Origin: Brachycybe producta
Taxonomy: Eukaryota > Arthropoda > Diplopoda > Playtdesmida > Andrognathidae
Assembly (NCBI GenBank): GCA_036925085.1
Contig: JAUPFP010000093.1
Location: 189,001-253,000, forward strand
Direction: 5' to 3'
Length of the DNA stretch: 64,000 nt
Below, piece by piece: positions 23,611 through 36,600 of the stretch (its first letter is position 1; the number at the start of each line of letters is the position of its first letter). The translations under genes and the position numbers were made by a program. The notes beneath the pieces are model-generated. The model was not told where the DNA came from and ran no database searches. It worked only from the letters and a program-made list of their open reading frames with translations.

Positions 23611-24540
23611 AATAAAAACAAATTTTCTTACTAAACAAAATTTTGTTTTTATCTATCTCCTGAAAAATTTAAAATGTTGGCATTTACAACGTTTTTGAAA
23701 TACACACTTCATATACTGTATGTGTGCGTGATTTTTTTTTTGCATTGGGTGCGTGCGTGAGTGCGTATTTGTTCTATATGCAATAAAGTTACTCATGAAA
23801 TATGGAATAAGAAGAAGAAGAAGACGAAAAAAAATGACTTCGATTTATCATATAGATCTGAACAATAGATAGAAACTCTGAAATCGATCTGACATTTTTG
23901 CTCTTAGCTTTCTATTTCTACCTTGGAAGTTTATTTTTCTATATACAGTTAGTTATCCTATCTGTCTTTCCTATATGTTTGTGTGTATTTTCTGTGTAAT
24001 TTCTGTATTTGTGCGCATTTTTTTTTGTCATTATCAGCCTCATCATCATCATCATAATTCAAATGTCTGTTACGTAATCAATATTCATGACGAATTAAGC
24101 CAAATGTGCGTTTAATGTGTTTATTTTGAGAACAACAGTTGCAACAATTCACCTAGTTTTGTTTAGACCTTTTTTTTTTGGGGGGGGGGGGGCATATTTG
24201 TTCATGGGTCTCGAATAACTGATTATGACAGCAAGTTTTTTTTTTTTCTTCTTTGTTGTCACATATAACTTCCGTCAAATTGGAAAATTAGTCACTTTGT
24301 AAAATTCAATGAGTTCAGTTTGCGAAACTATCAATTCTCAGTATACCGCCCTTGGTACACGGACCACTTTTGAACCACTTTTTCGACTGCAAAAAGGAAG
24401 TGTGGCTGTAGTTGCATTGGCTTGGAATGTGGTTCAAAGTGTACCACCAAGGGCCTTAAATGTGTACAACGACTAGCGTTAATAGTCAATCTTCAGAATG
24501 CCTACAACAACAACAACAACAAACCAATCTGAATAATTTA
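23611..24540. other. Gene-free stretch with one small inverted repeat
   Basis: Simple TG, CAT and G-run tracts (G run near 24180). At 24348-24455 an inverted repeat has ends GCCCTTGGTACAC and GTGTACCACCAAGGGC (family M). A possible relative lies at 49013-49340. Confidence 0.55.
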
Positions 24541-25080
24541 TTAAGGGGGTTTTAAAGTGGTTAACGACCATCACATTTGGATTATTGTATCTTTCAATAG
24601 TAGTACTTGAAACACAGGCAGTTAGAAATCGGTCAGAACTTCAGTTGGCTCCGCCCTTGTTATGACAACCGGCAACTTCTAATTGGTTGGTTATGTAGTC
24701 TGACGTCACATGCTCCGGGCGCCTTTTCAACGTCGAACCACACAATAAACCAGTTAGAAGTTGCCGGTCGTCATAACAAGGGCGGAGCCAACTGAAGTTC
24801 TAACCGATTTCTAACTGTGCCTGTCTTGAAAGTGTTTTAGAAACTTTAAAGGGTATCTCAATCACTTAATGATGTTTTCATGTTGATATATTTTTAAAAT
24901 AAGCTTTTTGTGTCGTCAGTTTGAGAAAATGACGTTAGTATAGTTCGTATATAAAAAAAAAAGTTTATTTTGAAAGATATCAACCATGAAAATACTTTTT
25001 AAGTGATTCAGTTACCTATTCTAGTTTCTAAAACCCTTTATAGTTTTTTTTTTTAAATTCTCATCAGCCATCTTAACTAT
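24540..25080. repeat. Family A element interrupted by a family C element
   Basis: Left part GGGGTTTTAAAGTGG to TACTTGAAA, right part CTTGAAAGTGTTTTAGAAAC to CTAGTTTCTAAAAC. The interruption is the family C insertion at 24614-24824. Confidence 0.85.
24614..24824. repeat. Family C element nested in family A
   Basis: Ends ACAGGCAGTTAGAAATCGG and ...CTGTGCCTGT. Flanks CTTGAAAC (606-613) and CTTGAAAG (825-832) are one base apart. Intact family A copies have a single CTTGAAAG here, which proves an 8-bp duplication. Confidence 0.9.
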
Positions 25081-25569
25081 AATATTCTAAAATTTGTTTT
25101 GTTGTTTTAGGCATTCTGCAAATGATCTGAAACTGTAATAATTCTGCAGATTTATTATAGATTTATTTTTGCAAATTGACAAGTAACTTCGCAAAATGAC
25201 TGATTTTGCACTTTGCCGCTAACATGTCGTGGAAATAGACCAGAAAAACAAACAAACAAATAGTTGTTTTTGTTTGTATTCTACTGGAATTGCAGTAGAT
25301 ATTTAGTAATTATAGGATAGGATTATTTATTTCCTTTTTTAGCCTTGTAGTTGGCAAACACTCATAGCACCACTTATTCCTATTCAATTATAAAGGCGAC
25401 ATCATATTATGTGGCTTCAGTAATAATAATTACAACATAATACTTATTATTACTGCGTCTTTCTATTGGCTCACATTCATAGAAATAGACTAGGGTTTTT
25501 TTTTTTGCTAAAATTCTTGCAGTAAAATTGAAGAAGAAAAAAACTGTTAAACTTGCACCCGACTCTATA
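25081..25569. other. Gene-free stretch
   Basis: AT-rich, no coding signal or recognised repeat. Confidence 0.5.
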
Positions 25570-25728
25570 TCGGTTCGGATCGGAATATTTTAATAACAAG
25601 CATTTCAATGGCGCTCTGCACACTTGGATCGGATCGGATCGGTAACGTCACATCGGCAGAGCTCAATTGAAATGCTTGTTATGAAAATATTCCCATTTGT
25701 TTCGTTCCAACAGTTCCGATCCGATCTG
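25570..25728. repeat. Family H inverted-repeat element
   Basis: Arms GGTTCGGATCGGAATATTTT and ACAAGCATTTCAAT with their mirrors. A half copy lies at 40570-40640 in PTDSS1 intron 4. Confidence 0.75.
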
Positions 25729-25729
25729 A

Positions 25730-26795
25730 TTGTTAGGTGTTGAAAAAACAAAATAAAAAAGAAACATTATTAAAAGAAAAAATGAGAAAACAAACACCTA
25801 ACATACAAGACTAACATTAGAAAGAAATAATAAAATAGAAATCAGACACCTAACAATTAAAACAGGAATAATAAAATGACGAACAATTAAAAAGTGTGAC
25901 AAATGTAATTTGAGTAGGAACATCTGCGGATGGAAAAACTTTATAAAAAACTTACGATGGACATAGCAGGTGGTATTCTAATATAACATGATACTTTTCT
26001 CCTTAATGGATAAACAAGGAACTTAATTCAACAATTAGAAAGTAAGAAGGTAATATGATACCACTACTAACAAATATTAAAATCACATAAAGAAATATAT
26101 AACACCTGCAAATAATGACAGAAAATATAGATGCAATAATTTAGAAAAAAAGGTAATATAAAATTGACCCCTGTTAAAAGGGTTAACTTCAATTACTGTC
26201 TAATGTAACTGATGTCAATCAAATAACATTCACAAAATGCCGTAATATGTCAATCATATGATTGACCAATAACACAATTAGAAAGAAACCGAATTAACCA
26301 ATTAGAGGTAAGGAAAACACAATTTCAAGATATAGTTAGGTAACATTTTAGTTTTCAGGCAGAGTGTGGCAGACTGTCACAGAGAGTGGTAATGGAGAGT
26401 GTGGCAGACTCTCACAGACACTCAGTTGTTGGTCAGGGTAGAGTCAATTACTTCCATTCAGGATTTTGTTTTTGATTTATATTTGTGTTGAAGTGATAAC
26501 AATTTGAAGTTTCTTTAAAGCATATTGGTGTTAAAGTGAAAAAAAAAAATAAAATAAAGTTTTCTGTGAAGCCTTGTTTGTGTTAACGAGTGCTAAAATT
26601 AAAATTTAAAATAAATTTAAATTAAATTTAAATTTTCCATCAAAAGGAGACCATCTGAAGACAAAAGGCAGAAGGTAAGAAATATTGATTTCTAATTTAA
26701 AAGAGAAATAAGGCCATACCCTCCAGACTAGCAAAACCCCACCCCAGCCAGGTTTCACCTAAAAAACAAACCAAAGGGGAGGGTCGAACCTTACA
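25730..26795. mobile_element. Possible solo LTR or other element
   Basis: Bounded by TGTTAGGTGTTG and GGTCGAACCTTACA, a TG...CA layout with matching TGTTAGG/CCTTACA ends. Interior holds several ACACCTAAC words and no ORF. No target duplication is evident, so this is tentative. Confidence 0.3.
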
Positions 26796-27043
26796 ATGTA
26801 CATGTTACCCCTCTGTGTTCTTTCCTAAACAGTTAGGACAATTGGGGAATAACATGATGTAGTGTGCGGCAAGCTATATCTGTAAAGCAAACAGAAACGT
26901 AGCGCCTATGGATTAACGATAGCTTCAATTTGACTGAATAAGCGCCAAATGGAACAAACGCCAAACTGAATAAGTGCCAAACTAAAAAAACGGCCAATTT
27001 TTTGGGTTTTATGCAGTTTGTTCAATTTGGCGCTCAGTGGTCT

Positions 27044-27249
27044 ATAGGCAATTAGAAATCGGTACAAACAGAAGTTGACTCCGCCCTTTTTATGACGACC
27101 AGCAACTTCTAATTGGTTGGTTATGTACTCTGGCGTCACATGTTCCGCCCTTTTCGACTTCGAACCACACAACAAACCAATTAGAAGTTGCCATTCGTCA
27201 TAAAAAGGGCGGAGCCAATTTCTGTTTGTCCCGATTTCTAATTGCCTGT
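27044..27249. repeat. Family C inverted-repeat element (MITE)
   Basis: Arms with GGCAATTAGAAATCGGTACA and CCGATTTCTAATTGCCTGT. Flanked by perfect direct repeats CAGTGGTCT (27035-27043, 27250-27258). Confidence 0.88.
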
Positions 27250-27657
27250 CAGTGGTCTAGCTACAGGGAGCAGTGGGAGCAGTTTATTCCTTGCGCCAGT
27301 CTTCATAAGGGCGCCATCAGATCGCATTTTAATTTTAAAAATTTTACTTTCAAGTTTCCGGATTTTGAAAAAAAATACACTTTTCTGCAAAATTACGCGA
27401 CTGAAAAGCGCATTTTTTTTGGTTGGTTATGAATTTCTGCTTTCAAAAATGTTTGCTCTTGGCGCCAAAAACCTAGTTATGCTACTTGTTAGCACATATT
27501 TTTATTGGCGCTTAATCAGTGCCAATTGAAGAGCGGAATGTGCAGAATAAATTGAAAGACATTTGAAACCAAAAAATACTCTCTGAAATTAAAAAAAATT
27601 AACGTAATTTATAAATATTTATTGTATTTTCAGATTTATTTATCAAAATATATTATT

Positions 27658-30600
27658 ATGGGTTGTGGTTATTCGGCTGTGGCTGATTTCGTTCGCAATC
27701 GAAGAGGTGAAAGCGGAAGTGACGAAAAAGCCAAACCGGAACAAGGTTTTTAATAACATTCATTATATTTATCAAAAATCCCTAATTTCCTCTCTCCCCA
27801 GGGTGTTAAAAATAAATTAATATGCAAATTTACAACTGTCAATCAATTGTCACCTATTATCAGGAAAGATAAATAGACATGAGTGCATTTCTTGCATAAA
27901 TATTTTGAAGCACGAAATGTCTTAAAGGTTTATGTACAAATACAATAGAGAGGGTGATCCGACATGGCGTACTATTAACAAATTAGCCAATATAATAGAG
28001 CCATGTTAGGACCTCCAATCATGCATCAATAAAAATTCTTCATGTTGTGTCACTTGAGATCAATGCAGTAGATTTAGACGGCGGCGTAGCGCCGCTTTTA
28101 AGTAGCTAATTAATCAACGGCTGCTAATAATTTCATTTCCAATATGGCGACGCCCATAAATATATATATGTTATACACGGTTTTAGTGGTGAAAATACGG
28201 TTTTTGATAGTTTTTTGTTTCCGTCGAATTTTAACGATGGATTGTACTGATTTTCGCAGAAAAAATACCGGATGACATCGCTCAGACTCGTAATGGTGGG
28301 ATTTACGGTAGGCGGAATCTGAAATGTGTGAAAAATGTTTTGAGTTTGTAGCTGTCACTTTAGTTATTAACTCACTTCTGCACTGTTTATTGGGATATTA
28401 TTTTTGATTAAAAGCTGCTAGCCTTTCAAGCTTTGTGTTTTTGTATACTGTAGGTTGCATGGAAAGCGCGCAAAAATTTGAAATAGCTTGTTCATAGAGG
28501 CTACAAAGCAGTTCCTAATCGAATGAGTTTCCAAATATTGATTAAAACGAGTGTTTACACTGTTTTTCACACACGATTGGTGTTGTTTTAATTTAGTGAC
28601 AATGTGTTTTGCGTGATTCTCCAAGAACTATTTATATATTGATAGTACACTGGCTGACCACCAGGTGGAGATACTTTTTCATCTGAATTCCTGTCTTTAC
28701 TATGATTACAAGAAGTCCAAAAATAGCCAACAATTGGTCGCATTTACGCAACTTGAAAGGGAGGGGAGGGGGTTAGTATTATAGATTATTGAATTTATTG
28801 TCCTGAGATGTATTATATCTAATTGAATATTCCTGACCATTTGATCCTTTTTGGCTTTAAGCCACACGAAGGTGCGCTTAATATAAAGTAACATTGCACG
28901 CATAGAATGCTAACTGTATATACATATAATTCTAATATATGAGATAAAAGGCAATCTTATTATTAGTATAATAGCATTGTTTTCTATTTAAATAGACCTG
29001 GATTAGTTCGGATCGGTGGGAGGGGGGGGGGGGTGACATTAATAAAACCCAGAGACCGACAAATGAGAATTGAAATTGTTTTACAATAAAAAAATGTTTA
29101 CAGTAGATAAAAAAAAAAAAGTACAACAAAAAAAAGGGTAAAATGAAGCTCTTAACTTGTAGATTGGAACTAGAACTGATAGAACCGATTTGCATAATAT
29201 AGAAATGAGCTGGGTTCGGATTTTAATGCAAATATCAAAGCAAATGTTTCTCAATTTGTGGCCCCAAAGTGCCGCCAATTGTGAAATAATCATCATCAGT
29301 ATTAGAGTAAATGCAGATTAAGCTTTTTTCTAATCAAAAAAAGGCTGGTTAGAGGCTAGGCGTCTGGTTACTATTAATTGTTAACAAGATTTCTAGCCTC
29401 TAACCAGTGTTTTTGATAGAGAAATTGAGATTTTTATAACCAGAGTTAAATTTCTGAAGAATAGAGTTAACTTAAGAGGGTATTTGGTAAAAATACAAGA
29501 AGAACAAGAATTGGGGGCGCTGCTGGTAGTAAGTAATAGATCAACCTGATTGGTTGCACAGTTTTCTAAAGGGTACTCCTCTAAGATGAGCCGTTATATA
29601 CAAGCGGAACGACATAGAAGAAACTCTTATGAGATTCACACAAGAGATGACACAATGGAGTTAAACAGCATTATTTGAATGGTTAAATACGTCACTTCCA
29701 GTGTTTCAAACAAATTTAGCCTACAAACAATATGGCGGACAGTGAGAACACTATCAATTTTTCACTGAATGAGGAGTGATAACGGGCAGTTAGAAATCGG
29801 GGAGAACTTCAGTTGGTTCCGCCCTTTTTATGACGAACGCAACTTCTAATTGGTTGGTTATGTATAGTCTGACGTCACATGCTCTCCGCCCCTTTTCAAC
29901 GTCGAACCACACAACAAACCAATTTAGAAGTTGCCGGTCGTCATAAAAAGGGCGGAGCCAACTGAAGTTCTCCCCGATTTCTAACTGCCTGTCAAAAGAA
30001 CCACTTCCAGCTTGTCAACAGTTAACTATGACCTTGGTTAAATAACTGCAGTTAATTTTTGGAGGTGGAAACAAGGTAGTTAGTGTTGAATTTAAAAAAA
30101 AAAAAGTGTAGAATAATCAAGAGTTCCAAAATCAGCTGTTTCTAATTTTCTAGAACATCTTGTGTCAATTACCCTAATTAGTTTTCTAAATTATGTTAAT
30201 TAAAAAGCTAGAAAAGAAGGGCGTCGTCACCTAATTAAGTTTCCCCCCCCCCCCCCCCCCCCACATAAAACGGAATTAATCGTAATTATTAAGCTTTAGA
30301 ATTTGGAGGAAGGACTTCAGAAAGGCAAACCGAATGGTTCTCATGAGACCTGTTGGTAAAGCTTACTCTTTTGTCAACTCAAGATTACTTGGTTGGATTA
30401 TTTAAATGAGCTTGCTCTATCACCGATCTCTTTCCGAGATTATTAAGATTCCAATTGTTCTGATTGGTTTTGCTACTATAGTCTCTTTGTGAAAGAAAGA
30501 AAAGTCTTAGAAACTAGAACGGTTGTTGCTTAATCACTTAATATTTTCATGTTGATATCGATTTTTTTTTATCTTACAAAATAAACGTTTTATAAAACGT

Positions 30601-33600
30601 TTATTTTGGAAGATTATTTTGGATAATTTTCAAACTGACATAAAAATGTTTATTTTGAAAGATATATCAAACATGAAAATACCCTTAAGTGATATTGTCG
30701 CCCTTCTAGTTTCTAAAATGCATTTTCAAGTTTCGCTTCATTTTGCACCCGAAAGACAAAATTATCAAGAGTTCCGAAAGGCGTTTCCACTTTAATAACC
30801 ACCTTCAGTGAAACTTGAAAAGTGGTTTAGAAACTAGAAGATTAACGCAATCCTTTAAGGTGGTGGGTGAATAGACTATTCACCCAGAATAGATATGTCT
30901 TCGTCCCAACAGATGGCACCACTGTAGTGACTATTATGTTCTATAGGAGGTGTCTTCCTTTTAACCCGCGGTTTTGAGAAAATTAATATTTTTCAAGCGA
31001 ACGTTTCTCAGAAAAAAAAGTTTACAAAAACAGTCATATGTGTTTTAGAAGCTAGAATAGCTTTGTGATAATTAGGGCTCGGATTTTAATGCAATATCAA
31101 CAAGAATGTTTCTCAATTTGTGGCCCACAAGTGCCAATTGTGAAGTAACAATCACGTTTAGATAAAAAAAAAATTGTTAGAAAAATAGTTAGAGGCTAGA
31201 ACTGTAGTTGACAACTGATAGTAATCAGACATCTAGCCTCTCTAACCAGCCTTTTCTGATTAGAAAGTGCAGTTGCTCTAATGATGATGATGATTATTAC
31301 TTCACAAATTGGCACTTGTGGGCCACACATTGAGAAACATTCCGGTTGATATATTTGCACATCAAAATCCGAGCCCTACTGTCAATGCTAAAAAAAATTT
31401 TTTAATGATGATATCTTTTAAAATAAACTTTTTATGACAGTTTTGAAAAAAAAGGCAGAAAATAGTTTTTTCGCAAAATGTCAATGGAAAAACCAAAAAA
31501 AATGGGTCATTTTTCAAACTGAACCATAAAACAGTTTATTGTTTTAAGATATTTCTATGAAAAAAACTTTTAACAATCTTTTACCATTCTAGTTTTTAAA
31601 ACAATATGAATCTTTTCGTAATGTTGTTTCGAGAAAAAAAAACGTTCGCTTGACGTTTTTGCGTCCAAATTTTACAAAAAAACAAAACAACAAACTTGAT
31701 TGAGCTTAGCTTTAGCCACTGCAGGTGGCGCCGTCCAGTGGGACAAAAACAAAATAAATATAAAGCCACCTTAAGCAGACCTAAAAGATTTATTTTGAAA
31801 GTTATATAAAAAAAAACATATGAAATTAACCTTTAAATGACCTTTGTAGTTTCTAAAACACAGTCGAGTTGCTTGTTTTATTTAACATCTGAGCAACGCG
31901 TTCGTGGTGTCGTTTGTCGTTTTTGAAACCAACTTTTAAAAAGAACTTGAATTTTTGTTTCTAAAATTTTTTTTAGCCCTTCGTGCTGCCATCTTAATCC
32001 AACAATGGTATCGAAGGCATTTGGCTCGGATGGAGGCTAGAGAGCGGTGCACGTGGACCATCTTCCAGAGCCTGGAATACGTTGGAGAACAAGATCAGTT
32101 AAAGGTCCTTTTTAACTTTAATCAGAATTAAATTTTCATGAATTAATACTTTGTTTTTTTTTTGAAATTTTTGGCAGCTTTATAATTTCTTCAATAATCT
32201 CATCGGACATTTACCGGAACTGAAGCCAAAGTTACTGGAAATTCTGAATAATTCACCGGGACGTGCATCAAGTGATTCAGGTAGAGAAACGTTTACTTAT
32301 TTTATGACCTTAAAAAACGGGTAATTTTTATTAAATGTTTGTTCGAACAATTCTTTTTTTTTTTGCTTGAAAAAAAGGTGACGAGGAAAAGTTGCTCAAA
32401 TCGACCGATCCGAGATCGATCGAGATTGAACCTGGTTACACTGGTCCTCACATTGGAAGTCCTTTGAAAAGGAAAGATTTGGAAGTTCTTCTTCAAGCGT
32501 TTAAGCACAGAAAGGTAGATAAACCTTTTATTTTCCACCTCACAAGTGATTTACTTTACAAATTTCATTGTTATTTGTGAAAAATTTGGCGAACATTCGT
32601 CAAAATTTGGCGAGTATTCGTCATAAATGCGGCGAACATTCGTCAAAAATGCGGCGAACATTCTTCAAAATTTGGCGAATATTCGTCAAAATGTGGCGAA
32701 CATTCGTCAAAAATGCGGCGAACATTCGTCAAAAATGCGGCGAACATTCGTCAAAAATATGGCGAACATTCTTCAAAAATATGGCGAACATTCTTCAAAA
32801 ATACGGCGAACATTCTTCAAAAATACGGCGAACATTCGTCAAAAATGTGGCGAACATTCGTCAAAAATATGGCGAACATGCGTCAAAAACGTGGCGAACA
32901 TGCGTCTAAAATGTGGCGAACATTCGTCAAAAATGCGGCGAACATTCGTCAAAAATGCGGCGAACATTCGTCAAAAATATGGCGAACATTCTTCAAAAAT
33001 ACGGCGAACATTCTTCAAAAATACGGCGAACATTCGTCAAAAATATGGCGAACATTCTTCAAAAATACGGCGAACATTCGTCAAAAATATGGCAAACATT
33101 CGTCAAAAATGCGGCGAACATTCTTCAAAAATGCGGCGAACATTCGTCAAAAATACGGCGAACATTCGTCAAAAATACGGCAAACATTCGTCAAAAATGT
33201 GGCGAACATTCGTCAAAAATGCGGCGAACATTCGTCAAAAATGTGGCGAACATTCGTCAAAAATGTGACGAACATTCGTCAAAAATTTGGCGCTTGTATG
33301 TTAGTAAAAAAAAGGGCATATAGTAATCCAGAATGATGATTTCATTTACAATCCAAACAAACAAAACAATTAGAGACGTAGGTTTATTTACAACAACTCG
33401 GTAAATGGCGCCTTCTTCCATCGTGGACTAAGTTTTTTGTTTGTAGGTCCAGCTTTCTGGAGTGTGTTTCATTTTCAGTTTTTTTAATACTCCAACAGTA
33501 GTTGCCATCATCTGGGAATCCCACCTTCCTTGGTATCGCTGCTCCATAATTTTTATATCATGATTGGAACCTTTTGCCTTGCGCGCGCATCACTTACATA

Positions 33601-36600
33601 ACGGACACCCTTTGGATGTAGACAATATGCTCGTAAAAGCTCTCGAGCAGTTCGCAAACATCTAATTTTGATCTAAACGAGCCATTAAGTGAAGACTTCT
33701 AGTTTCTAAAACAATTTTCATTTTCTTAATGTTCGTTTGAAATGCACATTAATTAGTTTTTACATTGTTCTAATATTGACTACTTTTAAAACTTGTTAAT
33801 TCGCGAAAAGGTTTTACATGCTAAATACATCCTCGGGTTGTTACACGAAGCTCGAGAGTTCCTTCGTCAGCTGCCGAACATAAACGAAGCTAGTACGGCT
33901 TTATCCGGCCAAGTGACCGTATGTGGAGATATTCACGGCAAATTGGACGACTTGCTAGTCATTTTTTACAAGGTTAACAGAAAAACAAATAACCTAGCCT
34001 CGAACACATATCGAGGCGATTTCATTGTGTTTAACCTCACTACTTGTTCTCTTTTCTGAAGAATGGATTGCCGAGTAGCGAGAATCCTTACGTTTTCAAT
34101 GGCGATTTTGTGGATCGAGGGAAATCTTCTGTGGAGGTTTTTCTCGTTCTCCTTGCATGCATGCTCGTTACTCCCGGATCTGTTTACTTGAACCGTGGTA
34201 ACCACGAAGATCATGTTATGAATCTGAGGTTCGATTTGTCGTTTTCACGACAAGTGTTTTTGTGTGTGTTTTTTTTTACGAGTTTGTCATTTCAGATACG
34301 GGTTCATTCGCGAAATAACCCTAAAGTACAAAGTATGTGGTTTTAGCAGATTTGTTTCGCTCAGTTCGTTATGCCGAATATTTTTTTTCTTTATTTGATC
34401 GTAACATTCAGATCCACTCTTCCAAAGTCGTCCATCTGTTCGAAGATGTTTTCGGTTGGCTACCATTGGCTACGGTCATCGACGGACACGTTCTAGTCGT
34501 CCACGGTGGGATATCGAATGAAACAGACCTAGATTGGATTCGTAGAGTCGACAGACACAAGGTTTGTGTTGCTTTTTTTGTCGAACTATTGAGAAATTAT
34601 CGATCTTAAGGTGCTAAACCGTGGTTTAATGCAGTATCTCACGTTACTTCGAGCTCCCGACGGAACGGAGTCTCCGGCTCCGGTCGAAGGAGACGAAGAC
34701 ACTGGTTTGTTGCCAATGGAATCGTCAGAATGGAAACAGGTGTTTGTATATTTTAAATTGATATATCACGAAGTGGATATAAAAATGTTACGCGGGTGCA
34801 TCAAAGAGTAAACGCAACTCAACTCGACTCGCACATCTGCAATCAGCTCGAGAGCCATGTGGCAAGGGGGGGGGAGGATAATTTCCAATCTTAAATGATT
34901 GCCATTTAGATAGACATCTTCGTCAATTTAAACGTATAAATGGAAGAACATGATTTTGGGGGGGGGGGGGGGGGGGGGGGGTTTGTACAGCAAGTTGGTC
35001 TCGCCATCCAGAAAAATCTAGAAAAAGTTGATTCATTCCCGGATGTATAAAATCTCTCGTGATCGATGTAAATCGATTCCAAAAACTGTGTTGGATGCTA
35101 TGATAAGGTCAAGACTAAATTTAAATTTCTCAATTAACAAAAATAAAAGTTATTATTGATTTTAAGGATTTGTTAACGATGTTAGCTTGTATATAATTTT
35201 TTCTAAAAGAATATTAGAAAAATAGTGAAACGTAACGGTAATTAGATTAGTCCTCGAATATAATGCGAATCCTATGGTCCGAATTGATTATATTCAGACC
35301 AAAATACGGTAAACTAACCAGTAAATGGACCAAAATGAACAAAAAGAAATAAAACTATTCGTTCTTAAGTGTTAAACTTAAATTGTCTTGTCCTTAACAG
35401 AACATTTTACAAATTAGTTTGTTCATTTGACTTTTCTTCATTAATTAAAATGAAAATTGTCCTTAACTTCGTGATCTACCCGCTATGTGAGCTTCTAAAA
35501 CACTTTCATTCCTCATTTGCATATTTTGGAATAACTGTTCAGAATTAAGGCCAAACGAATTTTCTTCCTCGATCAAAGCGACTGTTTAGAGGCTAATGTT
35601 TTTGCAAAATTAACCATAAGTTTGATGAGAGTAATTTTTATTCTGGCTTTTATTGAAATCAGTATGTTATTTGTAACAGGTTTTGGATTTACTTTGGAGT
35701 GATCCAGTTACCCAAAGTGGATGTACTCCTAACACGTTTCGTGGAGGTGGCACCTACTTTGGTCCCGATGTAACTCTGGGTATTCTCGAGAAACATGGCC
35801 TTAAACTTCTCATACGATCTCACGAGTGCAAGACTGAGGGATACGAATTCGTACACGACAACATGGTGTGTGTGTGTGTGTGTGCCTGCCTTTTCCTCTC
35901 TAGTATGATGATAAATGTCACTTGTGAATTGTGATATTTTACCTTGTGGGATCCGATAGTGTCTGACTGTATTTTCGGCCTCCAACTATTACGAAATGGG
36001 GAGCAACAGGGGGGCTTACGTGAAGATTGGAAAGGATCTGAAACCACAGATCGTACAGTTTACTTCACACCGCACGAGACAGGTTTCTGCAAAAGATCGG
36101 TGAGATCGATTAGTATAGAATTAGTGAGAGAAAAAAAAAAGTGGCACTCGTGTTTCATTCGGACGTTTTCTCTTCTTCGTAAAAAAAAAAAAAAGGTTGA
36201 GTCATGTCGAACGGTCCGCTATCAAGAAGCTAAAGGAGATGATTTATGCATCGAAGACCAGTTTACTTAAAGAATTTCGTAGCCACGACGTCGGTCTAAC
36301 GGGTTACATCAGTATTAAGGACTGGTGTTCGTCTATGAAAAGCGTGGTTCAGTTAAACTTGCCCTGGAGAATGTTACGAGAGCGTCTCGTGGTTTCCGAC
36401 GAACCGAACGATATGGTCAAGTACGAAAGTACTTTTGACGAGTTTCTGTTGGAGAACAAGAAGTATTCGTCGGTGGGTCGAGTTGACAGAAGAGAAGTGT
36501 CACACATTTAACTAGTATCGGTGAAACTTGATTTTTTTCTTCTTCTTGTTTTCAGGACGGATACGGTGTTGTCGAAGTTCTGTATCGAAATAAGAGCACG

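Noticed and set aside
27226..27529. Frames overlapping a family C end
   Set aside because: They start inside the inverted repeat and show no conserved sequence.
32580..33297. Regular short repeats considered as a CRISPR array
   Set aside because: Units are contiguous with no unique spacers, and the host is an animal with spliced genes.
32568..33336. Three overlapping plus-strand frames of 113-213 codons
   Set aside because: They are the three phases of the 22-bp satellite and encode the same rotating peptide; no start context, splice signal or similarity.
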